A stretch of DNA of 64,000 bases from Gonatopus flavifemur (GCA_018340375.1 JAFFJZ010000004.1:32462001-32526000), one strand, 5' to 3'. Shown: positions 1-12,175, counted from the first letter of the stretch. Notes: generated from the sequence alone by a model not told the origin. Program-made: numbers and translations.

Positions 1-1450
1 GTGAAAAGACAAAGAAAATGAAAACTACCCAATATTAAAGGATTGCACTTTTGAGTTTTTAATTGAGGAATTCTCAATAAATGCTTATTATATTGATTAT
101 GAAACTTACAGAATCGGAAACTAGAAAAAAATGCCAACTCTTATGTCTGTGGAAGTTCCCGAAAGGTCTGAAAGATTCCAAGTAACAAGTGCCCATATAG
201 GAAACCCCAATAATTCAAACATAGCCAATAATCAGCCCATGTATGGCTACCATTAAACGACCAACAATCGATTCCCCGTTACTGGCTGAAATATGGTATA
301 TTACTAAGTAAAATGGATTTCAAAGTTGAATGTATTGTATTCGTAATCACCCGTGAAAAAAGTTTGTTTTGGCCTTATTTCTATTACGCTGAATAAATAA
401 TTCACATCAATCAAGTACGTTTGACATGATTCAAATGAATTCTTATTTATATAGATAATCAATTACTTTCTGATGTAAATAACAAAAAATTTGAAGGAAT
501 AAGCAACTGAATTCAACTCATTTATCGAGAGTACTTTTGACTCGTATCATTTTACATTTGAGATTGTGGAAATATCGGGCAGGCAAATCTATTCAGAAAA
601 AAAGAACTAATTTTGAACTAATACTGAACCGATTATTCTGGAACGCAGTCATATCACCATTGGATATCATTATTATCATGCTCCAGTAATCTGCCATTCA
701 TGGCTGACATTCGAACATTATGCCGAGATTTCTGGCCATAAATCGGGATCATTTAGCCCCATTACTGGGCCAATCAATAATTTTATACATGACCCATTAT
801 TTATTGCCGTTACTGGACCCACGTTATCATCCAGCAATTAACCATTGATGAGCCATTAATGGGCGAAGAACGCCGTTTGTGGTCTAGTAACGTGCCATTA
901 TTGGGTCAATTGATGCACCTGGATGAACCCTGTATGGATGCTTGAAAATTAGATTTCAAAAACGTCAGATTCTCCAGAAACCATACTTCTGAAGAAAGGC
1001 CTGAAAGAATCCAAAAATACGTATCGAATATTGTTCGACCAAGATGCGAAAAAAATGACTTCATTGAATTGTATAAATTTGGTCGTAAAAACCACGTAAG
1101 ATGACCCATATACATGTACCAGGAATTGATTTTCTAACCCATGATGGGAATTTTCTGGTTGCTGTGTATAGGACAATTCCGATTATTTTTTACAATGTAG
1201 GGATGCGCGAAGTGGCATAACCCAGCGAGTTTAATAGTTTCTGCAGAATGGAAATTTGGACACGTTTTTTCAATGTAGATAGAACATAATAAAAAAATAA
1301 CTGGTATTTCATGAATATTTATTCAAAAATTAATTCCTGAAAATTACCCTGATAAAACGGCCGTCCCTGTGTTCTAATAATCCCTTAATTACAAAAAGTT
1401 TCTCTCTCTTCTAATCAATCACAGTCCTCATGAAAATTTCCTTCAAAGGC
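1..1450. other. Gene-free AT-rich DNA with degenerate CCCATTA/TGGGC repeats
   Basis: I see no gene here; the short open frames lack domains. From about 190 to 905 the sequence holds many degenerate copies of a CCATTA-TGGGCC type motif in both orientations (for example CCCATTACTGGGCC at 758-771), the internal texture of a non-autonomous DNA element with subterminal repeats. I could not fix its ends or a target duplication. Confidence 0.4.
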
Positions 1451-1479
1451 GGTGAAATTTTCCCATGTTCCATTCAATC

Positions 1480-1960
1480 GCACCATTGTTTGGGGTGAAC
1501 ATGGAACAAGTGGACCACCTTCAAAGCTCGATAAGATCCATATGTATATTTTATTCTCATTCGCATGTTCGATACTTGTTTACAGAACATTCCAGTACCC
1601 GAGGAGAAATGAATCAGATCTAAAGAAATCAAATTAGATCTAATTAGATTTCTGTAGATCAAAAAAATGGAATGTGATAAACCTGTTCAGATTTAAATGA
1701 TGTATATATTTGAATAACAATGGATCTATGTGAATCCAAGTCGAAAATGTTGTGGACTGACCCACATCGATTTAGAACTCAATAGATCAATTTAGATCTG
1801 GACAGATCTATTTGGATCTATAAAGAAGCTGTGATGTGTGTTTAGATCTCCGTAGATACATCTATATCTATTCAGATCTAAGGAAATCTATGTCATTTCA
1901 CTCTTTTGATCCAAAGAATCTCATCAAATGTAATTAGATCCAGTGCATTTTTCTCGGGTA
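1480..1960. repeat. AGATCTA-rich degenerate repeat block
   Basis: Dense, irregular copies of AGATCTA and TAGATCT run through this stretch, especially 1615-1945. The same texture recurs in the two arms near 12330-12460 and 16620-16800, so these are probably relics of one MITE family. A short inverted pair (ATGTTCC near 1464 and GAACATGGAAC near 1497) sits at its left. I could not define termini. Confidence 0.4.
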
Positions 1961-2246
1961 ACTTTGTTTTAATTGAATTGGATGTGCTTCAGATTAAAAA
2001 TCACTTATGACCAACTAAACTTTTGGCGTTTTGAAGAATCGCTTACATTTTAGAGCATCACGAATTGATATCAGGTCGATGTCTGACCCATTGTCCATTG
2101 TTCGGGGATTAGGTCAAGAGTGAATTGATGTCGGCTCAGTGTTCTCACATTTTTGGAATATTATCACAGAGAAAGGAAATAGTAAATCAATCGTAATAGT
2201 TGGGAAAGGACTCAACAATAAATAGTCGGCTGAATAATGGTTATAC
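1961..2246. other. Unassigned DNA left of the LINE
   Basis: Nothing recognisable except that the last bases are the insertion target of the LINE that follows. No coding or repeat signal was found. Confidence 0.4.
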
Positions 2247-2363
2247 CAACTATTCCACTGTGGGAGTTCGTCACTTGACTCGATACGGTACGGAGGTGTT
2301 TTACTACCGGTCCGAGTGACTATGTGTATTCGTGAACATAAGTCTTATTATTTCAATGTTCAA

Positions 2364-2960
2364 ATGACTTCACTTGAAGAAATAAAACCTTTTTTCAACA
2401 CCATGAATAGCACTTTGGAAAAACTAGACTCAACTATATCTGCTCTAGATAAAAAAAGTTGATACTATCGAAAGTTCACTGAATGGATTAAAAATCTCAA
2501 ATCAAAACAAACTACGAGAATTGAATGGAAACACAGAAAAACTTGAAAATTGTAAAACCAAGTGTGCTGAACTAAAATGTGAAATTCTTTCTCTCAAAGG
2601 TGAATTAGCTGCAGTGAAAAATCGCGACCGAAATAGAAATCTACTGATATTTCATTCTGCTGACTCTCAACAATCGAGCGAAGATCTTCTTTCACACGTG
2701 TTGGATATATTCAAAGCCGCTGATGTTGACATCTCGGCCGACAACATTGATTACGTTGAACGTAACTCGACCTATCCTCATTTTTCTCACGAATACACAT
2801 ATCGAACGTAAGATATTCAAACATATCAAACTCTTTCGTGATTGAAACTTGAATATATCTGATGATTATTCCAATGAACAAAGGCAAATCAGAAACTCAT
2901 TAAGGAAAATACAAAAATTTCTTAATTCTACTGAGGGGTTTGAGATTAATCATCGATAAC
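2364..2960 (+). pseudogene. LINE ORF1 relic (coiled coil plus RRM-like segment)
   Basis: The first plausible start is the ATG at 2364 (MTSLEEIKPFF). A frameshift and stop near 2460 break it, and reading continues in another frame through about 2811. The middle part is a heptad-like, K/E/L-rich coiled coil (EKLENCKTKCAELKCEILSL, near 2535-2590). It is followed by NRNLLIFHSADSQQSSEDLL, the start of the nucleic-acid-binding domain seen in ORF1 proteins of many arthropod LINEs. ORF1 proteins bind the element RNA in the retrotransposition particle. After 2811 the frame is lost. The position, directly 5' of an endonuclease-RT ORF inside the same target duplication, supports the call. Expected full length is 250-400 aa, so this copy is decayed. 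Confidence 0.65.
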
Positions 2961-4532
2961 ATTCCACTATGATATTCAGAAAGCAGAATCATATATCAAC
3001 GATTTTCAAAACCTTCCAACAGCTGATTATGACTCCGATGACACATCAAGTGTCCACATTCCCAACATTCTAATGTATCTACTGCGAGCAGGAAAAGAAG
3101 GAGCCCGACAAATTCGTGTAAACTCAACGAAAATGAAACTAAAAAAGGTCGATCAAATGTTTTCACGTTAATGTCACACCTGCATGGTAGTAAAGTCGAG
3201 AACAAGAATAATTCTTCTGTGAATAATAAATAGCAATTAAAACACCACATTACTACTTCTCGACGGCTGGTTTTCTGGAACTCGCATAACTCTTCCAATC
3301 TTAATGACATCCTGGAGATTGTCTCCCCAAAGAGTCTGTGTCTCGAAAACTTTGCTTACTGATACACCGAGAAGACTTCCCAAAAGCTTTGAAGGCGGCG
3401 AAATTCATCACTCCTCAGCGGAAAAATATTCTCTCAAGGGGGAAGCCTGCTTGTATGTCATCGATACACTCCTGGAATACTTTCGGAGCTGCTCCATCCC
3501 ACATAGCACATAATATTGACGTAATATTACAAATCATAATGTAATATTGCAGCAATATTACAATATTATAAATTGCAATGTAATAGCACTGCAATTTTAC
3601 AGTGCACAAATGCGAAATTGACTAAATTCACGTCGGCCATCTTAGATCCGCATCTTGAATTCGGGATTTGACTCCAGATTCGGATTCAGTACCCTCGAAA
3701 ACCCCTAGGACCCATGTTTCATAATAATTCATCGATTCAAGCCAAGATAATGAATATTCAAAGACCGCGGAGACTATGACATATATATATATATATGTAT
3801 ACAGCGGAGAAAATTTTCTCCGACATCACCTATTTTTTCAGAAAAAAATTGAAAATAATAGGACTTGTCCGATTGCAATGAAAAAAAATGATCCTTGGGA
3901 AAGGGTTTGAAGAAGGTCCTGTATAAATTCCATCCAATTTGGTCCACTCGGTCCAGAGTTATCCCAAATACCGACAGATAGACAGACATACAGACAACCC
4001 CACGGATTGTGAATCAGTATTGCATGAAACGAAAAACTATCCAACTTCCAATTGGATTATTCAGATATTTCAGAAGATACGGTCAGAGCGTACGATAGCG
4101 GGTGCAATGGGCACTCCGTGCTGGTATACTACGTATACCGATGAGTGCCTAAAAACGGGTTCCTTCTGATTTCGGTTCATTGCAATCGTTTCAAAATCCT
4201 TCGAAATGCAAAACCAAAACCCCTCCCACAGTTTCATTTTTTTCGAAGATGGGATATTTTGTAAAATATTATAAAAACTTCATCTAAATTATAATTCGGG
4301 TCCTAGAATATAAAAAAAATAGAAGAATAGTGTTCTCCTCTGTAGGACTTTTGAATGTTATGAGAAGTAGAAAAAATATGCCTGAAATCACATTTGTCTT
4401 CAAAAATCAGAATTTTTCCAATTCCACCACTGAGCAATATAAAATTAAGATTTTTTTATGACCCAAAAAATTCCATATTCCTCGAAACCCACGAATGTTA
4501 CAGTTGTTGTATAGATTACAAGACTTTGAGAC

Positions 4533-4836
4533 GATACCAGTGCCATGAGATCAGCTGATTTTGTCTGTAAGGTTTTCTGAACCGGGTGAAATACAATTGA
4601 AATATCTTGATGTACCTTTATTGTTTATCAATCGAACGAAGCTACATCGAAATATCTAGTATATTTCACCAGGCTTGTGACAACCGGGAATTTTTCTCTT
4701 TTTGATTGGTTATTCTATTGAAAAGAAATGCATCATTGATCAATTTGGTTAGAATTCCCAGTTGAAGCACTTCCCTGTTCACCCCCTTTGCGAAATCTCC
4801 AAGAAAATAATCAGCTGCTCTTATGGCACTGGTATC
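4533..4836. mobile_element. MITE, 304 bp, GATACCAGTGCCAT termini
   Basis: The ends are inverted repeats of about 32 bp: GATACCAGTGCCATGAGATC on the left and its counterpart GATACCAGTGCCATAAGAGC on the right, both followed by AGCTGATT. A second nested inverted pair (GGTGAAATACAATTGAAATAT and the complement ending in TATATTTCACC, near 4584-4672) gives it a two-armed fold. No coding capacity. No clear target duplication. Confidence 0.7.
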
Positions 4837-5018
4837 TGCTTAATCACAATGTTTCGTTTTTCTTGAAGTTTCAAATTACATTTGTCTAGGAACACTGCCG
4901 CTCGTATTTCTTGGGAAGGATACTATAGTGAGGGCGCTATAGCACCCCGATCTTAACCAAATTGTTCATACGAGACTTTTCGAATACCTTGCAATTCATT
5001 CTCAGAATATTGTTCTAT

Positions 5019-5373
5019 CCCACACAGCACCGAAGATTTCATTAAGATCGCAGAAATCTAACATCTTAAACATTGAAATATTTCTATGACATTGCTGTAT
5101 GTCACACCGAGGTTTCAAAGTCCCTTCAGAAATATTGCAATGTCCGCTGATCTTACATTTCAATGCAATATTTCTGAATTATTTCTGCAATCTTTCAAGA
5201 ATATTTATGAAATTGTAATGTTTCTCTAGTAATATATCTGAGACATTGGAAATATGTAACATTTCAATTGACAGATTTTTGACATATTTCTGTGAAAGTA
5301 TACTGAAATGTAATGAAGGTGAAAGATTGAAAATGTAATTGAGACATCACTGGAATCTTTGGTGCTGTATGGG
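5019..5373. mobile_element. MITE, 355 bp, CCCACACAGCACC family
   Basis: Left end CCCACACAGCACCGAAGATT and right end, read inverted, CCCATACAGCACCAAAGATT. The interior is AT-rich with repeated ATATTTCTGNAA-like motifs. The flanking AT dinucleotide may be the target duplication. It is the best-bounded member of a family also seen at 3497, 22281-25170 and around 30340. Confidence 0.7.
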
Positions 5374-5645
5374 ATGCCTCAATCGTTGAATACTTATATG
5401 ACTGAGGAGAAATACTTTACAGAGCGATATTCTAAAACTTGTGAAGAATATTCTAGAAACCTCACATCAACAATTCACTTAACGCTGGGTACAGCAGTTC
5501 TTCAATAAATTTTGAAAATTACTGTGTACGGAGAGATATTTTGATTCTACTGAATTGATTCTATCCAGTTTGTTATGAATAAAATGGCTAAGGTCCTGAT
5601 ATTAGCATCGCATGCTGTAAGGGGATACCAGTGTACCCCCTTGGG

Positions 5646-5906
5646 TAAACATTCTCTTGGTAAGAATTCTCTGAACTAAATTCATAGAAATAGATAAAAT
5701 TTTCAAGAAATAATCTTCAGTACTTTATCGCAGTGCAGAATCTAAATTTTGAATTTCAAACTTTCTCACAGATGTTGGAGAAGAATTTTTTGGAATTTGA
5801 AAATTTAGGCACTGTATCGCAAATAAAGTATTAACGATTATTCCCTGAAAACTTCAGATACATTTATGAATTCAGTTCGGATAATTCTTACCAAGGAAAT
5901 GTTTGT
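5646..5906. mobile_element. Foldback element with arms of about 115 bp
   Basis: TAAACATTCTCTTGGTAAGA at the left pairs with its complement at the right (TTACCAAGGAAATGTTTG). The pairing continues with few gaps to the centre near 5770, so nearly the whole element is a hairpin. No open frame. A target duplication was not found. Confidence 0.65.
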
Positions 5907-7285
5907 CGAGTCCATATACTGTTACATTTCCAACTGCGTGCAATTAGTGTCCCCTTGAAATATTGCCAGAATATTACTAAAATATATAATATCGATAGGT
6001 GTTAAATATTACTGTGACATCACTGAAATATTGCTGTAATATTGACGTAATATTACAATATTGCTGTGATATTACTGCAATCAATCTGCGCGGACATGAA
6101 ATATCACGGCAGTATTGCAGTAATATTCCCCTGCAATATCACAATATCACAAAATAATATTACTGCGATATTACTGCAATATTCTGTACTAGGTGGCATG
6201 CTTCCAAGGAACTTCTGATTGTAAAGTGTGTTTTTGATATTTGTTCATTAATAATTATTTTAGTGTATTCATCACCCCTCTCGAAATTGATTAATTTTTT
6301 AAGCAAACTTAGCGATCTAATATCTACTCTCACGCGCGAATATCCCTCATCCTCGTTGATAATTGGAGGCGATTTCAATGCCAGAATCGCAGAATCAAAT
6401 CAACTTGATACACTATATGTTTCTAATTTCTCTCATATTTCGCGATTAAGTGCTCTTCGGATAAAGTTTTAAATAGTAGAGCAAAAGATTCGGTTGAGAC
6501 TCTTGAGATCAACGACTGTATTCTTCTCAATGGGAGAACTCCTGGCGATTCTCCTGCACGCTCCACATTTGTCATTCGAAATGGCTCTTCCATAGTTGAT
6601 CTTATATGGACTAAGTTCAAAGGATTGCACTTCATGAAAAACTTGGAAGTATCCTATATAGCAACACTCTCAGATCATTTTCCATTATTTTTCACAATTG
6701 ACTGGCAACATTGCTCATAACAGGAGCCTTATTTTATCCAAGAGCATTTGAGATGGAAAAATTAACTCAAAGAACCTTTCAACTTCGAAGTCAGCATGTC
6801 TCCCAGGGTCTCGAAGATCTTTTCCTCCATTGACGATATGTCGAATAACCTAATTGAAACAATTGAAGAAATTGCGAGATCGCTTGGAATGATAAGCCAA
6901 AATGCATGCAAAACTTGTCCCCAAAAAACCCGGTTCGATTCAGAGTGCAGGGAGAACAGAATCTTGTGGAAAACTAGCTTGAAGACATGCAGAGAAAACC
7001 TCTTCAATAACGAGTCCAAAATAAAATACTTGGATCTTAAGAAAGAATATAAACCTTTGATAAATTAGAGAAAAAATTTAGTATAATAATTATGTGCTTA
7101 ATACATTAGCCTCTTCAACTGATTTTGCCTTGTTCTGGAAGTTAATTGATAACTTTAGAAACCACACTTCTGTCAATGATTCTATAGATCTCGACACCTG
7201 GCGGATGTACTTACAGACCCTTCACCTGTCACGTGAGAACGCATCTCTCTCATTTCTATTAGGCGTTCCTAATCCCACTTTAGAT

Positions 7286-8603
7286 TAAGGGTGTGCGATT
7301 CACGAAAATAAAATCGATTTTCGAATCGATTCTGTATCGCAAAATAAAAAATCGATTCGATTAAAAATCGGCTAGAAAAGAATCGATTCTTCAAAAATCG
7401 ATTGAGAAAACTCGGATATGGTTTTTTGAAGTTAGCAGAGAATCTCAAATGGTTTATTCGTTCTAATTGAATATCAAATACATCTCACATACGTAATAAT
7501 ACAAAGCCTATTTGAGATTATTGAATTCATAGGAAATGAAAAATGCATTTTTGTAATGGAATCAAAGGAAATGAAAATATTCGCTTCGAATGAATGTAAT
7601 AAGGATGTATTCATTTTTCACTGGGTATAACCCAGATACATTCAGCAACTATAGTGATATGAGTACATTATCAGATATTCTTCAGAAGCTTAATAAGTCT
7701 ATTAGGAACATTTTTTAATTTGAACAATTGAATCGAAAATCATATAATTGTGTATCTTATTATCACTAAATATCAGCAGAAAATAAAATTCCGTATATCA
7801 ATAACACGGATGAAATCAGAATTTCCCTTTCTCTTGGGGTTTCCTTGGGGTTGATATTTCAAACAAAGACGAATAATTCATAACTGCCACTCTTCTTTGG
7901 AAAGAGAATTCAAAAACAGTAGTTCTTGCACATGTTCAGGAGGCAAGCAACTTCTGCTCTGCGTCACAATGTTTTTTGTTTTCGAAGATAATCTTTCAGA
8001 AGGAACCGGAGTTGCTGGGACTAAGAAAAAACATTTTGCAATCTCACTCAGTGATGGGTACGTAGAATGATGCATTTTCCAAAAATTCAAAGGATCATCT
8101 TTTAGATCAATCAAAGGTTGCGTAAGATAATGTTTTAAATCTGTTGGCATATCGTCGATGTCAGGATTGGCAATACTCTGTTTTTTCATTAGGTTTTTAT
8201 GATATGACCACACATCATTTTTTGATGTTTCTTCAGTTCCTGAATAATAATAAGAATAAAATTGGCTGCATGGGACCTTATGGCCTTATGCTGCACGTTT
8301 ATGCATTCGTATGCTTAGGCCTTTGAGCTGCTCTCTCATGGAGCGGAACAGCGCGATACGAAACAATCATGATTGGTCAGCTTCTAGTATTATTTGGAAA
8401 TGACTAGGAATTTACCAATGGTGATCATTTGACGTTATGTAATACATCGTACTTCACGAAATTCAAAATTCTGACAGAAGTTTCGGTTACATTTATTTCG
8501 ATTCATGAAAAAATCGTTTATAAAACAATCGATTCGAAAATCGATTTTAGTTTGCAATAAAATCGATTATTTTGTAAAATCGAATCGGAATCGCACACCC
8601 CTA
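7286..8603 (-). mobile_element. hAT-family transposon relic, 1318 bp, with 8-bp target duplication
   Basis: The termini are TAAGGGTGTGCGATTC (left) and, inverted, TAGGGGTGTGCGATTC (right), flanked by an exact 8-bp duplication CTTTAGAT at 7278-7285 and 8604-8611. Subterminal regions are packed with AATCGATT repeats. Eight-base duplications and TAGGG-type ends are typical of hAT. Removing the element rejoins the LINE frame. It is internally deleted, keeping only the 3' end of a transposase gene on -. Confidence 0.9.
7878..8213 (-). pseudogene. hAT transposase C-terminal fragment (dimerisation domain)
   Basis: An open frame of 111 residues that matches the hAT C-terminal dimerisation region: DPLNFWKMHHSTYPSLSEIA, then FFLVPATPVPSERLSS and VQELLFLNSL. 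In intact elements this segment joins two transposase subunits through the conserved W-x(n)-P-x-L-A and PAT-SER-FS core. Here the catalytic D, D and E regions and the BED finger are missing, so it cannot transpose anything. It ends with a stop at 7878-7880. A ZBED-like host gene is excluded by the terminal repeats and target duplication around it. Confidence 0.8.
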
Positions 8604-8677
8604 CTTTAGATGCAGCAATCTCCTTTGATGGAATTACTAATAGCATTGAGAAATGTGAAATGGGGGAAGCTCCAGCT

Positions 8678-8872
8678 CAGTGGCGTAGCAAGAGGGGGGT
8701 GGTGGGGGCGGACCAGCCCGGGTGCCAAATTTTGGTTCGCATTCAAATTTTACTGGATTACAGTTTCTTCTATGTTTTTTTTTGTTACAAAAGAAGATGA
8801 ATTGCCAGGAGAGGGAGGGGGGGTCCGCTATCGCGTCCGCCCCGGGTACCATTTGGCCACGCTGAGCCACTG
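8678..8872. mobile_element. hAT-type MITE, 195 bp, CAGTGGCGTAGC termini
   Basis: Ends CAGTGGCGTAGCAAG and, inverted, CAGTGGCTCAGCGTGGCC, with an exact 8-bp duplication CTCCAGCT at 8670-8677 and 8873-8880. It interrupts the LINE RT exactly between the codons of the APAADGI motif. The interior holds G-rich and C-rich tracts that are mutually complementary (near 8690-8710 and 8810-8830). Confidence 0.88.
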
Positions 8873-9627
8873 CTCCAGCTGCGGATGGTATCGTCTCTGA
8901 ATTTTTATCGAGTCTCTCTCAAAATTGGATATTTTACTTAGAAAGCCTCTTTAACCAAATAATCGACGGAGAAATGGTCCCTGACTCCTGGGCTCGAGTT
9001 CTTATGAAAATGATTCACAAAAAAGGGGACAAATCCAACCCTGCCAATTACCGACCGATCGTACTAATTAATATCATTACCAAAATATTCATCAGAATAC
9101 TCTATACTCGACTTGTTCATTGGGCTGAAGGCGCTAACCTGCTGCCCAAATCTCAATCAGGTTTTAGATCAGGACGTAGCTCAACGGACAATCTTTTTGT
9201 TCTGAACTCGCTAATCCAAATTCGCCTAAAACGTGATAGGTGCAAGCTTTTTGCATTATTTGTCAATTTTCGACGCACTGTCGATTCAATCGCACGTAAC
9301 TTACTATGGCAGAAACTCTCCGAACTAGGAACAGGTACCAGATTTATCAACATTTTACGCAATTTATACTCGAAAGTGACAATTAGTGTCAAGAACAGAA
9401 CAGGGATTCCTCAACCTATTCATATATGAGAGGGAGTTTTACAGGACGAGATTCTGAGTTCAATTTTATTTGCACTTCCCATAGCAGACTTAGAATACTC
9501 CCTGATTAGAGATGGGCTCAGAGGTGTATCGATTAACTACTCGAAGCAGATCATCTCATTGGCGTATGCTGACGACATCATACTCTTTGCAGACTCGATG
9601 ATAGGAATTCGTGGAATTTTAATATCC

Positions 9628-9873
9628 CCCCGCATGGAAAAAATTAGTATGGCAACGATCGCGGAGAGATCTTTTTACAAAGTATGGGGTTTGGGACTGT
9701 CCCATACTCTTGAGAGACTGAAAAAAGTATGTTGGGAGTATGGGAGAGTCCCAAACGCCATACTTTGTAAAAAGACTTTCACCAGATCTTTGCCAAATGA
9801 ATCCGATATTTTAGTAAGCTTGATGCCAGATTTTGGGTGAGCTCGTTGCCATACGAATTTTTTTCCACACGGG
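9628..9873. mobile_element. MITE, about 246 bp, strong internal hairpin
   Basis: Terminal inverted repeats of about 33 bp (CGCATGGAAAAAATTAGTAT against CGTGTGGAAAAAAATTCGTA, then GGCAACGA). The centre is a second, tighter hairpin: TTTTTACAAAGTATGG and GGGACTGTCCCATACTC pair with CCATACTTTGTAAAAAG. It interrupts the LINE between GILI and LKKYCQLNGLNVN. No clear target duplication. Confidence 0.7.
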
Positions 9874-10546
9874 CCTCAAAAAGTATTGTCAGCTGAATGG
9901 TCTAAATGTCAATACTGACAAGACTGAAAAAATAATAATCTTTCAGAAAGAAGGTCACGGGCACACCAGAAATATCCTGCATTCCATTATGACTCCACAC
10001 CAATAGAGATTGTTAAGCAATATACGTATCTAGGAGTAAGCTTCTCCAACTCATCTACAATTTCGAATATGGTGAACGAGACCTGCACTCGAACCAGGCA
10101 AGCGATGAGCTCTGTCATCTCCCTGGGGAAACGGAATTCAACTTGATTCTTGGCACCCTGTCGACAAACTCTTCGATAGCCTTGTGGCTAACATTCTATT
10201 ATACGGTTCGGAAATATGGAGCTTCAGATATCTGAATCAAGTGGAGAGCATCCAGACCTCTTTTTTCAAAAGAATCTTACACCCACCAAGTAACTCTCCG
10301 AATTATGCCATCAGATCAGAATCAGGGAGAAGGCACCTTACAGTCTACACCTTCAACCGGGTACTAAACTGACTTATGAAAATTTATAAAATGCCTAAGC
10401 ACTGTCTCCCTATAATCTATGTGCATCAACTCAAACACCTAGAGGAATCTCACTGCTCCTCACTGAAATTCAACTGGATATTGCAGATTCAAGAAATGTT
10501 CACTGCAGCTAATGGTCCTCACCTCTGGGTTTATCTTTCTGCCAAC

Positions 10547-10928
10547 CCCTAGTAAAAAACGAACATATATGACCCATACATAATCCATACATAATACATA
10601 TAAAATTCATATATGATTCATATATGAAAATGCATAGAATCATATACAATCCATATTTAATCCATATGTGATCCATATATGATCATATATGACTCATATA
10701 TAATCCATATAAAATCCATATACGAAAAATATTTCATATGTGACAGAATTTTTTCACATGTATGGGAAAGTTTTGCATCGAAAGGTCATATATGGATTCT
10801 GCATAGGCCATATATGATCATATACGGATTCAATATGGATTGCGTATGAATTATATATGGTCATATATGACCATATATGGTTTCTATATGCTTTATGTAT
10901 GTTCTTATATGATTCATTTTTACTAGGG
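10547..10928. mobile_element. MITE built of CATATATGA-type repeats, 382 bp
   Basis: Begins CCCTAGTAAAAA and ends TTTTTACTAGGG, with AC on both outer sides (10545-10546, 10929-10930). Nearly all the interior is degenerate copies of ATCCATATATGA, itself close to palindromic, so the element is a short satellite held between inverted ends. It interrupts the C-terminal part of LINE ORF2. Confidence 0.7.
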
Positions 10929-11636
10929 ACGTACTCCTGGAGAATAAGCAAGTTCTAATTCAATCATACACGGATTATCTTGGCTCGATTGATACTCAAC
11001 GCATCCTGTCATCTTCCACGCTATTATTTCTACCACATCTGAACAGAGTGCAAGGAATCCCGGAATATTTAAAACTCAGACTTTCCCTTGATCATCGCAG
11101 ATTCTTTGCGCAGCTCAGACTACACCATTTTATCCCCAAGAGTGACTCTAGGGTCGAACACTTACAAATTCAACTCTAACACCATTTGCCTACAATGTGA
11201 AGAAGGAACTCCTGTTAGACCCCTCTCATTCCTTATTCAGTTGCCCTGCCATGGAACCGCAAAGACAGGGATTCCTTCAGTCCCTTCAGCTGAAAGAAAC
11301 CGTTGATGATCCTTGGTCAACGCTTCTCACTAACCCTGACCAAGCTATGATCAGAAAAGCGTTCAAATTCTTAAAGATGATCCTGGCGAAGGCCCTCGAC
11401 GAACCATCCTACCAAAATTATTTAAAGTACTCTTAAGGCATCTTATAGTTGAGATATATGATTGTTATAAACTCTACTCTAGATTGGTAACTGATATGAT
11501 GTATGTTGTAACTCTTATTTGAGACTGAACTCTTTTGTATGGACGAGCTCGTCCAAAACAAATAAACAACTGTCAACTATTCCATTGTAAACGTGACTAA
11601 TCCAAATAGTGATTTGCACGATCAATATTATCATTT

Positions 11637-12175
11637 GGACTATGAAGTAGGATTTATTACCCGAAGTGAACATGAAGTTTCGACAAACTTTCAGAATAGA
11701 TCAACAGCCTGAAGCTCCGTTGGAGCCAACTTTTAGGTTCGTGAACGTTTTATAAAGGTGAGATGAACACTGGAATGTTTGCTTGGAAATGGTTTCAAGG
11801 AAGGTTTATAGAACGTTTATTGAAGGTTCTCCGAAGATTCATCCAAGTTCCAATTAAGCTTGTTTTAGAAGGGATTTTAATTCAATTTTAATTTCCTCTA
11901 TCGTTCATTTTTTCGTGTGAAAAACATCAATCAAAAACCTTACATCACAAAATGGAAATTCCAGCGGATCTTCATTGAATCTCCAATGAACGTTCTGTGA
12001 ACCTTCCTTAAAATTATTCTCAAACGAGCAATGTACCATTCATTAGACCTTTGTCGAATGTTGATGAACCTAAACTTGAGATCCGACGGAACTATAGCCT
12101 GATCTATGTTGAGCTATTTTGAACGTTTGTTGTAGCTTCATGTTCTGTTCGGAGTTCAGTCATAGTTGAGTTCTT
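11637..12175. mobile_element. Inverted-repeat MITE with GAACGTT-rich interior
   Basis: Left arm GGACTATGAAGTAGG...GAACATGAAG is complementary to the right arm ending CTTCATGTTCTGTTCGGAG...TCATAGTTGAG. Arms are about 120 bp and match imperfectly. The interior carries several GAACGTT and AAGGTT motifs in both orientations. No open frame. The rest of 11589-12328 holds nothing I recognise. Confidence 0.6.

Larger units (their letters stand above)
3497..6193. mobile_element. AATATT-rich composite element inside the LINE endonuclease
   Basis: The LINE endonuclease frame stops at about 3496 and resumes near 6194. The insert starts CCCACATAGCACATAATATTG and ends CAATATTCTGTACTAGGTGG, imperfect inverted termini. 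Both ends are dense in TAATATTAC and GCAATATT motifs (3515-3600 and 5950-6185). The interior contains smaller elements at 4533-4836, 5019-5373 and 5646-5906. It looks like a non-autonomous element of the CCCACACAGCAC family, later filled by others. No transposase is visible. An imperfect copy of a sequence near 44000-44300 (CAGACAGACAGA-type tract) lies at 3960-4000. Confidence 0.5.
3240..11435 (+). pseudogene. LINE ORF2 relic: endonuclease and reverse transcriptase, split by five insertions
   Basis: Pieces in order: N-terminal endonuclease from about 3240 to 3496, endonuclease core at 6200-6720 (catalytic IIGGDFNARI near 6360-6390), linker at 6780-7285, RT at 8612-9627 and C-terminal region from 9874 to about 11435. 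RT signatures include APAADGI (the KAPGPDGI motif, reconstituted across the 8678-8872 insertion), NYRPIVLINIITKIF, QSGFRSGRSSTDNLF and the catalytic AYADDIILFADS near 9561-9597. An in-frame TGA at 9427-9429 interrupts the segment that normally reads GVLQGE. Further decay includes other stops and the FVDFRRAFDS motif changed to FVNFRRTVDS. The protein would nick target DNA and reverse-transcribe the element. It is clearly dead. Confidence 0.8.
2262..11573 (+). mobile_element. Full-length degenerate non-LTR retrotransposon with nested insertions
   Basis: A LINE flanked by a 15-bp target duplication, CAACTATTCCACTGT at 2247-2261 and CAACTATTCCATTGT at 11574-11588 (one mismatch). Inside are an ORF1 relic, then endonuclease, reverse transcriptase and a C-terminal region, all on + and all broken. 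At least five later insertions interrupt it: 3497-6193, 7286-8603, 8678-8872, 9628-9873 and 10547-10928. Removing them leaves about 4.5 kb, a normal LINE length. The 3' end, near 11540-11573, is AAACAAATAAACAACTGT-like without a long poly(A). The RT looks like the CR1/Jockey side of non-LTR elements, but I cannot assign a clade by eye. Confidence 0.85.
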
